64,000 bases of DNA, taken from positions 62,001 through 126,000 of the forward strand of contig JALQTJ010000001.1 in NCBI GenBank assembly GCA_023264015.1, in the 5' to 3' direction. This DNA is from Flavobacteriaceae bacterium (GTDB lineage Bacteria; Bacteroidota; Bacteroidia; Flavobacteriales; Flavobacteriaceae). Below are positions 17,296-25,699 of the stretch, piece after piece. A model generated the notes under the pieces. The model was not told the origin of the DNA, ran no database searches, and saw nothing but the letters and a program-made list of their open reading frames with translations. The position numbers and the translations under genes were made by a program. Position 1 is the stretch's first letter. Each line of letters opens with the position of its first letter.

Positions 17296-20127
17296 TTATA
17301 GGGCTACGGATTTAAACGAATCTAATTCATTTTTTAAGAAAGAAGCGGTTAAGCTTTCTTTAGTCTTACTCATTTCTTCTGGAGTCCCTTTAGCAACAAT
17401 GCATCCACCTGCTTCTCCACCTTCGGGTCCTACATCTATGATGTGGTCTGCCTGACGTATGACGTCTAAATTGTGTTCAATCACTACGACAGTATTGCCT
17501 TTGTTTACTAACCTATTCAGCACCTCTAAAAGAATTCTAACGTCTTCAAAATGAAGTCCCGTAGTAGGTTCATCGAGAATGTAAATCGTTTTCCCTGTAT
17601 CTCGCTTAGCTAATTCTGTGGCAAGCTTTACGCGCTGTGCTTCACCCCCTGAAAGAGTTGTTGAAGATTGACCTAGGGTAATATAGCCTAACCCTACATC
17701 GTCCAATGTTTTCAGTATACGGTGAATTTTAGGTATAGCTTCAAAAAATGCAGCTGCTTCTTCAATAGTCATCTCAAGCACGTCATAAATACTTTTGCCC
17801 TTGTATCGGATTTCTAATGTTTCGCGGTTAAATCGCTTTCCACGACAGGTTTCACATTCTACCAAAACATCGGGTAGGAAGTTCATCTCAATAACTTTTT
17901 GTCCTCCACCTCCACAGGTCTCACAACGTCCACCCGTTACATTGAAACTAAAGCGTCCGGGTTTGTATCCACGAATAACGGCCTCAGTCGTCTTGGCAAA
18001 AAGAGAACGGATTTCTGAGAAAACACCAGTGTATGTGGCTGGATTAGACCTTGGAGTCCTTCCGATTGGTGCTTGGTTGACGTCAATAACCTTATCGCAA
18101 TGTTGCAATCCTTTTACCTTTAAATAGGGTAGAGGCTTTTGAACACCATTGAAATAGTTATTATTTAAAATGGGGTAAAGCGTTTCGTTAATGAGGGTTG
18201 ACTTACCGCTACCAGAAACTCCCGTTACCAGCGTTAAGGTCCCTAATGGAATCGTTACGGTTACGTTTTTCAAATTGTTTCCGCTACATCCAGAAAGCTC
18301 AATAAATTTTCCGGTTCCTTTTCTGCGCTTAGAAGGAGTGGGGATACTTTTTACATTGTTCAGGTATTGTGCCGTTAGGGTACTCGTAGTCTTCATCTCT
18401 GCCGGCGATCCTTGGAACACAATTTCTCCACCATGCCTTCCGGCACCTGGACCAATGTCTATTATATGATCAGCACATTCAATCATGTCGCGATCGTGCT
18501 CTACCACCAAAACTGAATTTCCTATATCACGTAACTCCTGTAAAGCACCAATAAGCCTCATGTTGTCCCGCTGATGCAGTCCTATACTCGGTTCGTCAAG
18601 AATATAGAGTACATCAACAAGTTGAGAACCTATCTGGGTAGCTAGACGAATCCGCTGAGCTTCGCCCCCAGATAAAGAGCGAGCACTTCTATTTAGGGTG
18701 AGATAGCTCAACCCAACCTCGTCTAGAAAACTAAGTCTCATTTTGATTTCTTTGATGACTTCAGCTGCAATAACGGCTTGTTGGGGCTCGAGTCTGCTTT
18801 CTATACCGTCAAAGAAAGAACGTAAATCGGCTATAGAACAATTCACCAAATCTGTTATGGTCTTTCCAGTAATTCTAAAAAGCTGAGCTTCAGGCTTCAG
18901 CCTTGAACCATTGCACGAGGTGCAATGTGCGTCCTCAAGAAAATCTGAGGCCCATCGCTTTATTGAGGCTGATCCAGAATCGTGATATTGCTGCAATATA
19001 AACGTCTCTAAACCGTCAAAATCTATGGCGTATTCTCTTGTAACCCCTAGGGTCTTCGACGGAATGGTAATGCGTTCTTTAATTCCCTTTAAAAGAGCCA
19101 TTCGAGCTTCTTCTGATAACGATTCAATAGTACTATCCAAGGTGAAGTTATAGAGCTGTCCGATGTGTTCAATTTGGGTAAAAGACCAATTCTTTTTGTA
19201 GGTTCCTAAAGGACCAATGCCCCCTTTTCGAATGCTTAGCTTCTTGTCAGGGAACATTTTTTGCTCGTCAATAACCTTAATATGCCCCAGTCCTCTGCAT
19301 GAAGGACACATTCCTTTAGGAGAGTTAAAAGAAAAGCTATTGGGCTCAGGAACATCCAATGAAACACCAGATTCAGGACACATTAGGGCTGAACTGAAAT
19401 AGTGAATGTCACCTTCGGCCGTTTCAAGCATAAGTACTTGGTTACCCTTTTTTAACGCAAGCTCTATACTTTGTACTAAACGTTTGTTTTCTTTTCCACT
19501 AACACTTATGCGATCAATGACAATTTCAATGTCATGGATCTTGTACCGGTCTAATTTTAAGCCTGGTTGAATAGATTGAATTTCTCCATCTATACGAACC
19601 TTGAGAAATCCTTGCTTTAAAATAGTTTCAAATAGTTCTCTGTAGTGTCCTTTACGGGAGCGGATAATAGGAGAGAGCACAGTAACCGTTTGACCGCTAA
19701 ATTGTTCCAGTATACGCGATACTATTTCTTCGTTTGTATAGCGAACCATACGTTTTCCGGTCGCAGGTGAATAGGCGTCTGCAGCTCGTGCGAATAGCAA
19801 TCGAAGAAAATCATAAATCTCGGTTATGGTTCCAACCGTAGAACGGGGTGATCTCGAGGTGGTTTTTTGTTCAATTGCAATCACAGGAGAAAGCCCTTCG
19901 ATAGCATCGACATCTGGTCGCTCAAGATTTCCCAGAAACTGTCTTGCATAAGCAGAGAAGGTTTCTATATATCTGCGTTGCCCCTCTGCATATATGGTGT
20001 CAAAAGCTAGTGAAGATTTACCACTACCCGACATACCAGTGAGTACAACAAGTTTTTCTCTTGGGATATTGATGGAAATATCCTTGAGGTTATGGGTTTT
20101 AGCATTAGTAATGCGGATTGAAGACAA
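17296..20127 (-). CDS. uvrA: UvrABC excinuclease subunit A
   Basis: UvrA finds bulky DNA lesions and loads UvrB. The 943 residues match the usual 940-950. Two ABC modules are visible: Walker A GMSGSGKSSLAF near residue 31 and GVSGSGKSTLI near 640, with signatures LSGGEAQRIRLA and LSGGEAQRVKLA. Zinc modules appear as CPSCRGLG, CTSCNGS and the paired CETCGGGG and CETCRG. The start MSSIRITNAKTHNLK agrees with the family. It is divergent from an S24-type repressor gene across 82 bp containing two pseudo-palindromes, so SOS-like control is plausible. The LOG gene follows immediately. Confidence 0.96.
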   Translation of the reverse strand: MSSIRITNAKTHNLKDISINIPREKLVVLTGMSGSGKSSLAFDTIYAEGQRRYIETFSAYARQFLGNLERPDVDAIEGLSPVIAIEQKTTSRSPRSTVGTITEIYDFLRLLFARAADAYSPATGKRMVRYTNEEIVSRILEQFSGQTVTVLSPIIRSRKGHYRELFETILKQGFLKVRIDGEIQSIQPGLKLDRYKIHDIEIVIDRISVSGKENKRLVQSIELALKKGNQVLMLETAEGDIHYFSSALMCPESGVSLDVPEPNSFSFNSPKGMCPSCRGLGHIKVIDEQKMFPDKKLSIRKGGIGPLGTYKKNWSFTQIEHIGQLYNFTLDSTIESLSEEARMALLKGIKERITIPSKTLGVTREYAIDFDGLETFILQQYHDSGSASIKRWASDFLEDAHCTSCNGSRLKPEAQLFRITGKTITDLVNCSIADLRSFFDGIESRLEPQQAVIAAEVIKEIKMRLSFLDEVGLSYLTLNRSARSLSGGEAQRIRLATQIGSQLVDVLYILDEPSIGLHQRDNMRLIGALQELRDIGNSVLVVEHDRDMIECADHIIDIGPGAGRHGGEIVFQGSPAEMKTTSTLTAQYLNNVKSIPTPSKRRKGTGKFIELSGCSGNNLKNVTVTIPLGTLTLVTGVSGSGKSTLINETLYPILNNNYFNGVQKPLPYLKVKGLQHCDKVIDVNQAPIGRTPRSNPATYTGVFSEIRSLFAKTTEAVIRGYKPGRFSFNVTGGRCETCGGGGQKVIEMNFLPDVLVECETCRGKRFNRETLEIRYKGKSIYDVLEMTIEEAAAFFEAIPKIHRILKTLDDVGLGYITLGQSSTTLSGGEAQRVKLATELAKRDTGKTIYILDEPTTGLHFEDVRILLEVLNRLVNKGNTVVVIEHNLDVIRQADHIIDVGPEGGEAGGCIVAKGTPEEMSKTKESLTASFLKNELDSFKSVAL

Positions 20128-20143
20128 TTCGGAAAATTTGAAT

Positions 20144-20151
20144 CAAAAATA
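20144..20151 (-). promoter_or_regulatory. Candidate -7 box for uvrA
   Basis: TATTTTTG on the minus strand fits the Bacteroidota -7 consensus TAnnTTTG and ends 16 bases before the uvrA ATG. No TTG is found 17-23 bases upstream, so the -33 element is unsupported. The two pseudo-palindromes at 20165-20196 lie directly upstream. Confidence 0.4.
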
Positions 20152-20164
20152 CAGCATTACTATT

Positions 20165-20196
20165 GGAATATTTCCTAATTCATTCGGAATAAATCC
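20165..20196. promoter_or_regulatory. Pair of putative operators for the S24-type repressor
   Basis: GGAATATTTCC (20165-20175) and GGAATAAATCC (20186-20196) agree at 9 of 11 positions and start exactly 21 bp apart, two helical turns. The first is a GGAA/TTCC inverted repeat; the second sits in CGGA-N5-TCCG. They lie between the starts of uvrA and the S24 repressor, upstream of candidate -7 boxes for both genes. This is the expected layout for autoregulation plus uvrA control, but binding is inferred only from position and symmetry. Confidence 0.42.
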
Positions 20197-20197
20197 G

Positions 20198-20205
20198 TAT
20201 ATTTC
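20198..20205 (+). promoter_or_regulatory. Candidate -7 box for the S24 repressor gene
   Basis: TATATTTC differs from TAnnTTTG at the last base only and ends four bases before the ATG at 20210. The second putative operator lies immediately upstream, so a bound repressor would cover the promoter. The weak match and absence of a -33 TTG keep this tentative. Confidence 0.28.
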
Positions 20206-20209
20206 GAGC

Positions 20210-20968
20210 ATGACATCATCAGATTCTGCACAAAGATTTGCCCTTCTACGAAAAGAATTAGGCTTTACCCAGTCTGAATTTGGAACGTATTTAGGGTTGA
20301 GTGGCTCAACCGCGGATATAGAGCGCGCGAAAACAAAACTTCCAGGCTATGTAGTGGCTAAACTCTATGAAGAACACAGTATCAACCCTTCATGGCTATT
20401 CGGAACAAGTGATAAAATGCGTTTAGGAAGCTCAACGGTTCAGACGCTCCCGAAGGTGATTACAGTCAATTCAGAGCAAAAAGAAAATGTTCTACTCGTA
20501 GAAGCAAAGGCTGCGGCAGGGTATCCGCAGAATATTTTAGACAGAAGTTGGTATCAAAAACTACCTGCCTTTGATTTACCGCTAAAAGAGTTTAGAAACG
20601 CCACCTATAGAGGCTTTCAGGTAGAGGGAGATAGTATGCTTCCGGCTTTAAACCCAGGGGATTGGGTGTTGGCTAGAGCTGTTGAATCACTAGATACTAT
20701 TCGACCTTCTAAAATGTACGTAGTGGTGCTTGAAGATAGTGTGATGGTTAAAAAGGTAATTCAATACCCAATGAATAATAGATTGACCTTACAGTCACTC
20801 AATCCAAATTACGAGCCTTACGAGGTACATGCCTACCAAATTCAAGAATTATGGGAGGTGAGCAGCAAAATCACCTTTGTGCTTGAGCAGGATCAGAGTC
20901 TTCAATTACTCAACGAACTAAAGGATTCAATGCGTGAATTAAAGGAGCGTATGGTACGAACGTCTTAA
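20210..20968 (+). CDS. S24-family (LexA/CI-like) repressor with N-terminal HTH
   Basis: A 252-residue regulator. Residues about 8-65 form an XRE-like helix-turn-helix (FALLRKELGFTQSEFGTYLG, then SINPSWLFG). Residues about 95-220 are a peptidase S24 domain with Ser142 in EGDSM and Lys181 in VMVKK as the predicted dyad, plus a candidate self-cleavage bond Ala103-Gly104 in KAAAGYP. A short charged helical tail ends the protein. RecA-stimulated self-cleavage is known for LexA and CI relatives and is inferred here. The ATG at 20210 gives the family-like N terminus; the open frame extends much further upstream only by chance opposite uvrA. It is divergent from uvrA and 10 bp from convergent ggt. 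It could be a domesticated phage repressor. Confidence 0.85.
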   Translation: MTSSDSAQRFALLRKELGFTQSEFGTYLGLSGSTADIERAKTKLPGYVVAKLYEEHSINPSWLFGTSDKMRLGSSTVQTLPKVITVNSEQKENVLLVEAKAAAGYPQNILDRSWYQKLPAFDLPLKEFRNATYRGFQVEGDSMLPALNPGDWVLARAVESLDTIRPSKMYVVVLEDSVMVKKVIQYPMNNRLTLQSLNPNYEPYEVHAYQIQELWEVSSKITFVLEQDQSLQLLNELKDSMRELKERMVRTS

Positions 20969-20978
20969 TTAAACGCGT

Positions 20979-22661
20979 TTAAAATCCTGAGGCGGCCTCA
21001 TCACCTCTTGAATCAGCCCCAACCTCTATTCCTCTTTTTGGATGGATCTTTAGCGCATTTACTTTGCCTATTATTCTATTGGTCTCCTCAGAAATACGAT
21101 GGCCTTTAGCCTTAAGTGCCTCAATGGTTTCAGGACTAAATCGATTAGGCTCAAGGATTAAAATGTCTGGCTTCCATTGATGGTGAAAACGTCCGGCATC
21201 GACCGATTCTTGCATAGGTCTGTCATATACTGCAGCTCTTAAGAACGTTTGGGCTACTGCCGTTATTATGGTAGAACCTCCTGGTGTTCCAATAACCATA
21301 AAGAGTTCATCATCTTTTTCAACAATAGTGGGTGTCATACTACTGAGCATTCGCTTTCCAGGGGCAATTTCATTTGCCTTCGAACCGATGAGGCCAAACA
21401 TGTTGGGTACGCCAGGTTTAGCACTGAAATCGTCCATTTCATTATTATAAAAGAAACCTAACTCTTCATGAAATAGTTTTGAGCCGTATCCACCATTTAG
21501 TGTTGTGGTAACTGATACGGCGTTACCGTAACTGTCAATGATTGAGTAATGTGTTGTTTCATCTGACTCATATAGGGTTTGTGTCTCACCATGGGATACA
21601 TCCGAAGAAGGTGTAGCTGTGTTCGGCTCAAAGTCAGCCATGCGTTCTTCTAAATATGCTATTGAACTCATTTCTTGAGTCGGAATGGCTACAAAGTCTG
21701 GGTCTCCAAGAAAGTGATTGCGGTCAGCATAGGCCCTTCGAAATGACTCGGTTAACAGATGAATATATTCTGGGCTGTCAAGGACAATATCGTCGTTAAA
21801 AGGGCGCTCCAACATGCCGAAGATCTGAGCCATGGTGATACCGCCACTACTTGGAGGTGCCATAGAAATAAGGTCATACCCTTTAAAATGGATGAAAACA
21901 GGCGTCCTCCATTTTGCCTCGTAGGCTGCTAAATCTTCTACCTCAATAATTCCACCATTTTCTTGAATAAATGAAGCAATCTTCTCTGCAATTTCTCCTT
22001 TATAAAACACGTCTCGACCATGATCTCTTAATTTTTCCATGGTGGACGCAAGTTCAGGGTATACAATGGTGTCTCCTGCAACCACACCAGAGAATCGCGA
22101 TAATACCCGTCCATTTACTGCAGTGAATAACGAATCGTAAAAGGCTAAGCGTCGCGCTTGCTTCTCAGTAACAATAACTCCCTTTTGCGCAAGGTCAATA
22201 GCCGGTTGAATCAATCGTTCAAACGGTAACGATGCCAGAGAGTCGTATACTGCAAAAAGCCCGGCTACTGTACCAGGAATCCCCACCGCATTAGCCCCAA
22301 GCGTACTTTTGCCACGAATTACCTGCCCGTCTTCATCAAGATAGAAGTCAGCCTCTGCTTTCAGAGGAGCCGTTTCTCTATAATCAAGACTACCAGTAGA
22401 TCCGTCGGCTTTTCTGTACACCATAAATCCACCTCCAGAAATGTTGCCTGCGAAAGGATATGCGACAGCCAAGGCTAATTCTGTTGCAATCATAGCGTCA
22501 AACGCATTACCTCCTTCTTTTAAAATGCTTGCGCCAATTTCAGAGGCCTCTATTCGCGAACTGACAACCGCAGCCTGAGTAAAGTATTCTTGTGAAGAAG
22601 GTGGGGTGGTTTGACAGCCTGATAGGATCAAAAGACTCAAACAGATTGAGGTGATACGCAT
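20979..22661 (-). CDS. ggt: Gamma-glutamyltranspeptidase, lipoprotein form
   Basis: A 560-residue Ntn hydrolase that removes or transfers gamma-glutamyl groups from glutathione and related peptides. A type II signal ends in LSGC (Cys16), so the protein is predicted to be membrane-anchored outside the cytoplasm. The large-subunit block NAFDAMIATELALAV is followed by ISGGGFMVY and PSSGGITMAQI. Autocleavage is expected before Thr369 in DETTHYS, which becomes the nucleophile. GKRMLSSMTPTIV supplies the oxyanion serines. It is convergent with the S24 gene and divergent from glmM. It may work with the glutamate-related genes at 30.7-35 kb, but that link is only thematic. Confidence 0.94.
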   Translation of the reverse strand: MRITSICLSLLILSGCQTTPPSSQEYFTQAAVVSSRIEASEIGASILKEGGNAFDAMIATELALAVAYPFAGNISGGGFMVYRKADGSTGSLDYRETAPLKAEADFYLDEDGQVIRGKSTLGANAVGIPGTVAGLFAVYDSLASLPFERLIQPAIDLAQKGVIVTEKQARRLAFYDSLFTAVNGRVLSRFSGVVAGDTIVYPELASTMEKLRDHGRDVFYKGEIAEKIASFIQENGGIIEVEDLAAYEAKWRTPVFIHFKGYDLISMAPPSSGGITMAQIFGMLERPFNDDIVLDSPEYIHLLTESFRRAYADRNHFLGDPDFVAIPTQEMSSIAYLEERMADFEPNTATPSSDVSHGETQTLYESDETTHYSIIDSYGNAVSVTTTLNGGYGSKLFHEELGFFYNNEMDDFSAKPGVPNMFGLIGSKANEIAPGKRMLSSMTPTIVEKDDELFMVIGTPGGSTIITAVAQTFLRAAVYDRPMQESVDAGRFHHQWKPDILILEPNRFSPETIEALKAKGHRISEETNRIIGKVNALKIHPKRGIEVGADSRGDEAASGF

Positions 22662-22703
22662 GATTAGCCTTAATTACGGACCTAATTTAATTGAAATGTA
22701 GGG

Positions 22704-22711
22704 TATCTTTG
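22704..22711 (+). promoter_or_regulatory. Candidate -7 box for glmM
   Basis: TATCTTTG is a perfect match to TAnnTTTG and ends 17 bases before the glmM ATG, in the 67-bp gap to divergent ggt. The nearest upstream TTG is only ten bases away, so no -33 element is supported. TATCTTT(G/A) recurs before several other genes in the window. Confidence 0.45.
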
Positions 22712-22728
22712 AAGAACACCAAACGATT

Positions 22729-24126
22729 ATGACCTTAATTAAATCTATTTCAGGACTAAGAGGGACGATAGGCGGAACTCCAGGCGATAACCTCACGCCT
22801 TTAGATATTGTGAAGTTTACCTCGGCGTTTGCCCGTATGATTCAAATAAAGCAACAAGCTAATGACACACTAAAGGTAGTTGTCGGAAGAGATGCTCGAA
22901 TATCGGGTGAAACAGTACAAGGTTTAGTAGTGCATACGCTAGTGAGTATGGGAATAGATGTAATCGATTTAGGTTTGTCTACGACACCAACCGTTGAATT
23001 CGCTACAGTGAACGAAAAGGCTCAAGGAGGTGTGATTCTAACGGCAAGTCACAATCCTGCCCAATGGAATGCACTTAAGTTATTGAACGAACACGGTGAA
23101 TTTTTGAGTGCAGCCGATGGCGAAACCTTACTACAAATTGTGCATGATGAAGCCTTCACGTATTGCAGTTATGATAGGTTAGGAACACGTACAACTAAGG
23201 CTGATTACATTCAAAAACACATTGAAAAGATAAAAGAACTCGATGCAGTGGATCCCTCCCTCATTCGAACAAAAAAGTTCAAGGTAGTCACGGATAGTGT
23301 TCACTCAAGTGGGGGCATATCTGTTCCCGTTTTACTTCGAGATTTAGGGGTAGAGGTGGTGGAGTTGTTTTCTGAGCCACATGGGAAATTCCCTCATGAT
23401 CCAGAGCCATTAGAACGAAACCTACACGAGTTAATGGCGACGGTAAAGAAAGAAGGGGCAGATTTGGGAATCGCCGTTGATCCAGATGTCGACCGCCTAG
23501 CTATCGTAGATGAAAATGGAGCAATGTTTGGTGAAGAATACACTTTGGTGGCATGTGCGGACTACATTTTAAGTAAGACAAAAGGACCCTGCGTTTCAAA
23601 CCTATCGTCTACACGTGCCCTCAAAGATCTTGCTGCTACGTATGACGTAACCTATCATGCGGCAGCAGTTGGAGAAGTTAATGTAGTTACTAAGATGAAA
23701 GAAGTTGGTGCGGTAATCGGAGGAGAAGGAAATGGTGGGGTTATTTATCCAGACAACCATTATGGAAGAGACGCCTTACTTGGAATCGCTCTATTCTTGA
23801 TGTTGTTAAGCGAGAGAGAGGTTACGGTTTCTAAGCTCCGCGCTTCTTATTCAAGTTATTTTATGACCAAAGAAAAGTTGGTGCTTCAACTTAAGGATCA
23901 AGAATTATCACAGGTTTTGGATGAAGTGGCTAAGCGGCATAAAGAACTTTCCCCATCTACTATAGACGGAGTAAAAATAGACTTTGAAGATTCTTGGGTA
24001 CATCTCAGAAAATCTAACACCGAACCCATTGTAAGGATCTATACCGAAGCTAAAACTCAAAATCAAGCGGATGCCCTTGCTGCAGACTTTAAAAGGTTGA
24101 TGAGTGACATAAGCGCTGAATTTTAG
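22729..24126 (+). CDS. glmM: Phosphoglucosamine mutase-type phosphohexomutase
   Basis: A 465-residue alpha-D-phosphohexomutase, most likely converting glucosamine 6-phosphate to glucosamine 1-phosphate for UDP-GlcNAc synthesis. The four family loops are present: phosphoserine loop TASHNPAQWNALK, metal loop DPDVDRLAIVD, sugar-specificity loop GEGNGGVIYP, and phosphate-binding RKSNTEPIVRIY. The N terminus LIKSISGLRGTIGG matches Bacteroidota GlmM proteins. Phosphomannomutase activity cannot be excluded by sequence alone, but GEGNGG favours an amino-sugar role. Its stop codon shares TTAG with the convergent acyltransferase gene. Confidence 0.88.
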   Translation: MTLIKSISGLRGTIGGTPGDNLTPLDIVKFTSAFARMIQIKQQANDTLKVVVGRDARISGETVQGLVVHTLVSMGIDVIDLGLSTTPTVEFATVNEKAQGGVILTASHNPAQWNALKLLNEHGEFLSAADGETLLQIVHDEAFTYCSYDRLGTRTTKADYIQKHIEKIKELDAVDPSLIRTKKFKVVTDSVHSSGGISVPVLLRDLGVEVVELFSEPHGKFPHDPEPLERNLHELMATVKKEGADLGIAVDPDVDRLAIVDENGAMFGEEYTLVACADYILSKTKGPCVSNLSSTRALKDLAATYDVTYHAAAVGEVNVVTKMKEVGAVIGGEGNGGVIYPDNHYGRDALLGIALFLMLLSEREVTVSKLRASYSSYFMTKEKLVLQLKDQELSQVLDEVAKRHKELSPSTIDGVKIDFEDSWVHLRKSNTEPIVRIYTEAKTQNQADALAADFKRLMSDISAEF

Positions 24127-25010
24127 GAATTCTCTTTTGCTTTTTCATGCTTGAATCTGCGATGCGTCCATAAATAGGTCTCAGGCTGTTCTTTTACACT
24201 GGTTTCAACTTTTGACAAGAACATCTTGGTAAGAACATAGGGTTCTAATGTCGCGGGATGCTCTGCTAGTAGCGAAAAATCAGCGTGATAATGAGAGCGT
24301 TTTACCTTTTTCAGGTCCATGTAAAAAACGGCCAAATCGAACTCTCGAGCTAACTCTTCTGCTCCTGTGTGAACAGGCACATAACGACCAAAAAAATCCG
24401 TCCATAATTTGGTTTTTTTAAGCGTTGGAGACTGATCACTCAAAAAGCCATAGAGGCTAACTTCTTGATTTTTATGATGCTCTGCAATTGTTTTTTTGGT
24501 AAGATAGGTGGGAAGTAGATAGAGACCCGTTCGCGCTCGATTTTTGCGCATAAAGGCATCAAAATAGCGGTTGTTTATTTTCTGGTATATGGCATAAAAG
24601 CGATGCGTGGTATAGAGCGACAGCGCAGAGGTCCACTCCCAATTGCTTTGATGTCCTGCCATAATGATGACGGATCTCTTTCGATTGAGAATCTCTTCTA
24701 TATGATCGAAACCACTTACGGTATAACGCTTTTTGAAGTCACGCTTGCTTAATGTTACGGCTTTTATGATTTCAATAAAGAGATCAGCGAAGTGCAGGTA
24801 AAATTTCTTAGTGATTTCTTTAAGCTGTTTAGGTGTGAGATTTGGAAAAGCCTTTGCTATATTTTGCTGTACCAAGGATCGTCTGTAATTGAAAACTGTA
24901 TTGAGCAAAAAGGATAATAGTTGCGCCAATCCGTGAAGAAGAGGAAAGGGTGCTAGTGATAGCACGTAAATCCAAGGGAGGACTAGAATAAATACAAGAA
25001 AGGCTACCAT
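24123..25010 (-). CDS. Lipid A biosynthesis acyltransferase-like protein (LpxL/HtrB family)
   Basis: A 295-residue membrane-anchored acyltransferase. A hydrophobic N-terminal helix (about 1-25) is followed by the catalytic HX4D-type block AGHQSNWEWTSAL and the acceptor-side block FLSDQSPTLKKTKLWTDFFGR, then TGAEELAREFD. Members add secondary acyl chains to lipid A in the inner membrane; some Bacteroidota homologues act on other lipids. I chose the ATG at 25010, because an upstream in-frame start (25067) would overlap the divergent rhomboid gene. It agrees with the lipid A genes elsewhere in the window (28.6 kb and 58.6-61.8 kb). Confidence 0.87.
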   Translation of the reverse strand: MVAFLVFILVLPWIYVLSLAPFPLLHGLAQLLSFLLNTVFNYRRSLVQQNIAKAFPNLTPKQLKEITKKFYLHFADLFIEIIKAVTLSKRDFKKRYTVSGFDHIEEILNRKRSVIIMAGHQSNWEWTSALSLYTTHRFYAIYQKINNRYFDAFMRKNRARTGLYLLPTYLTKKTIAEHHKNQEVSLYGFLSDQSPTLKKTKLWTDFFGRYVPVHTGAEELAREFDLAVFYMDLKKVKRSHYHADFSLLAEHPATLEPYVLTKMFLSKVETSVKEQPETYLWTHRRFKHEKAKENS

Positions 25011-25019
25011 ATTGGCGGG

Positions 25020-25037
25020 TAAAGATAAGTATATTTG
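25020..25037. promoter_or_regulatory. Overlapping divergent -7 boxes for the acyltransferase and rhomboid genes
   Basis: In the 38-bp gap between divergent starts, TATATTTG (25030-25037, plus strand) fits TAnnTTTG for the rhomboid gene, ending 11 bases before its ATG. TATCTTTA (25020-25027 on the minus strand) is a one-mismatch box for the acyltransferase gene. They lie two bases apart, so polymerase could hardly occupy both at once. Confidence 0.42.
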
Positions 25038-25048
25038 AAGCCTATACG

Positions 25049-25699
25049 ATGCTTCAAACACTATCACATCCGACTACATTCTTACTCGTAGTTATTGCTC
25101 TCTTTTCATTAAGAGGATTTAATGATGAAGGGTGGTTCAATCGTTACACTTTCAGTATTACCTCGGTTCGCGCCGGACAGTGGTACCGTATGTTGAGTTC
25201 CGGATTTCTTCATGTGGGATATTGGCACCTAATTGTCAATGGAATAAGCTATTATTTTTTCGCTCCAACGGTTTATGCGCTTCTCGGGGGATGGAAGTTT
25301 TTTGCAGTCTTTGTGCTGAGCTTATTATTCGGAAACCTTTTTACCCTCTGGGTTCATCGAAACGACACCTTTTATTCAGCAGTTGGAGCATCAGGAGCTG
25401 TTTCTGGCGTGGTGTATTCTTCGATTTTACTCTATCCAGGAATGCAACTCATGATCATGCCGATTCCATTACCCATTCCTGCACCGCTTTTCGGTTTTGG
25501 GTTTTTGATGTATTCTGTTTACGGAATGTACAAGAATAATGACGGTATAGGGCATGCAGCTCATTTTGGCGGTGCTATTGGAGGCTTTTTATTCACCGCT
25601 TTGATAAGGCCTGGAACGCTGTTTTCAAATCCCTTATTAATTGCGGCGCTTGTAGTGCCATTATTGTTGTTTTTTTGGGTGTTAAATCGTAGAAACTAA
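25049..25699 (+). CDS. Rhomboid-family intramembrane serine protease
   Basis: A 216-residue polytopic inner-membrane protein with about six hydrophobic segments. Rhomboids cut transmembrane segments of other proteins within the bilayer. The catalytic Ser115 lies in GASG (113-116) and the catalytic His172 in GHAAHFGGAIGG. The N-terminal region carries WYRMLSSGFLH and WHLIVNGISYYFF, the usual L1-loop and TM2 pattern. The next gene (FAD/Fe-S protein) begins at the base after its stop, so they are co-transcribed. The natural substrate is unknown. Confidence 0.92.
   Translation: MLQTLSHPTTFLLVVIALFSLRGFNDEGWFNRYTFSITSVRAGQWYRMLSSGFLHVGYWHLIVNGISYYFFAPTVYALLGGWKFFAVFVLSLLFGNLFTLWVHRNDTFYSAVGASGAVSGVVYSSILLYPGMQLMIMPIPLPIPAPLFGFGFLMYSVYGMYKNNDGIGHAAHFGGAIGGFLFTALIRPGTLFSNPLLIAALVVPLLLFFWVLNRRN

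Noticed and set aside
19994..20209. Long upstream extension of the S24 repressor frame
   Set aside because: It runs antisense to the conserved start of uvrA and has no match to the family; the ATG at 20210 fits.
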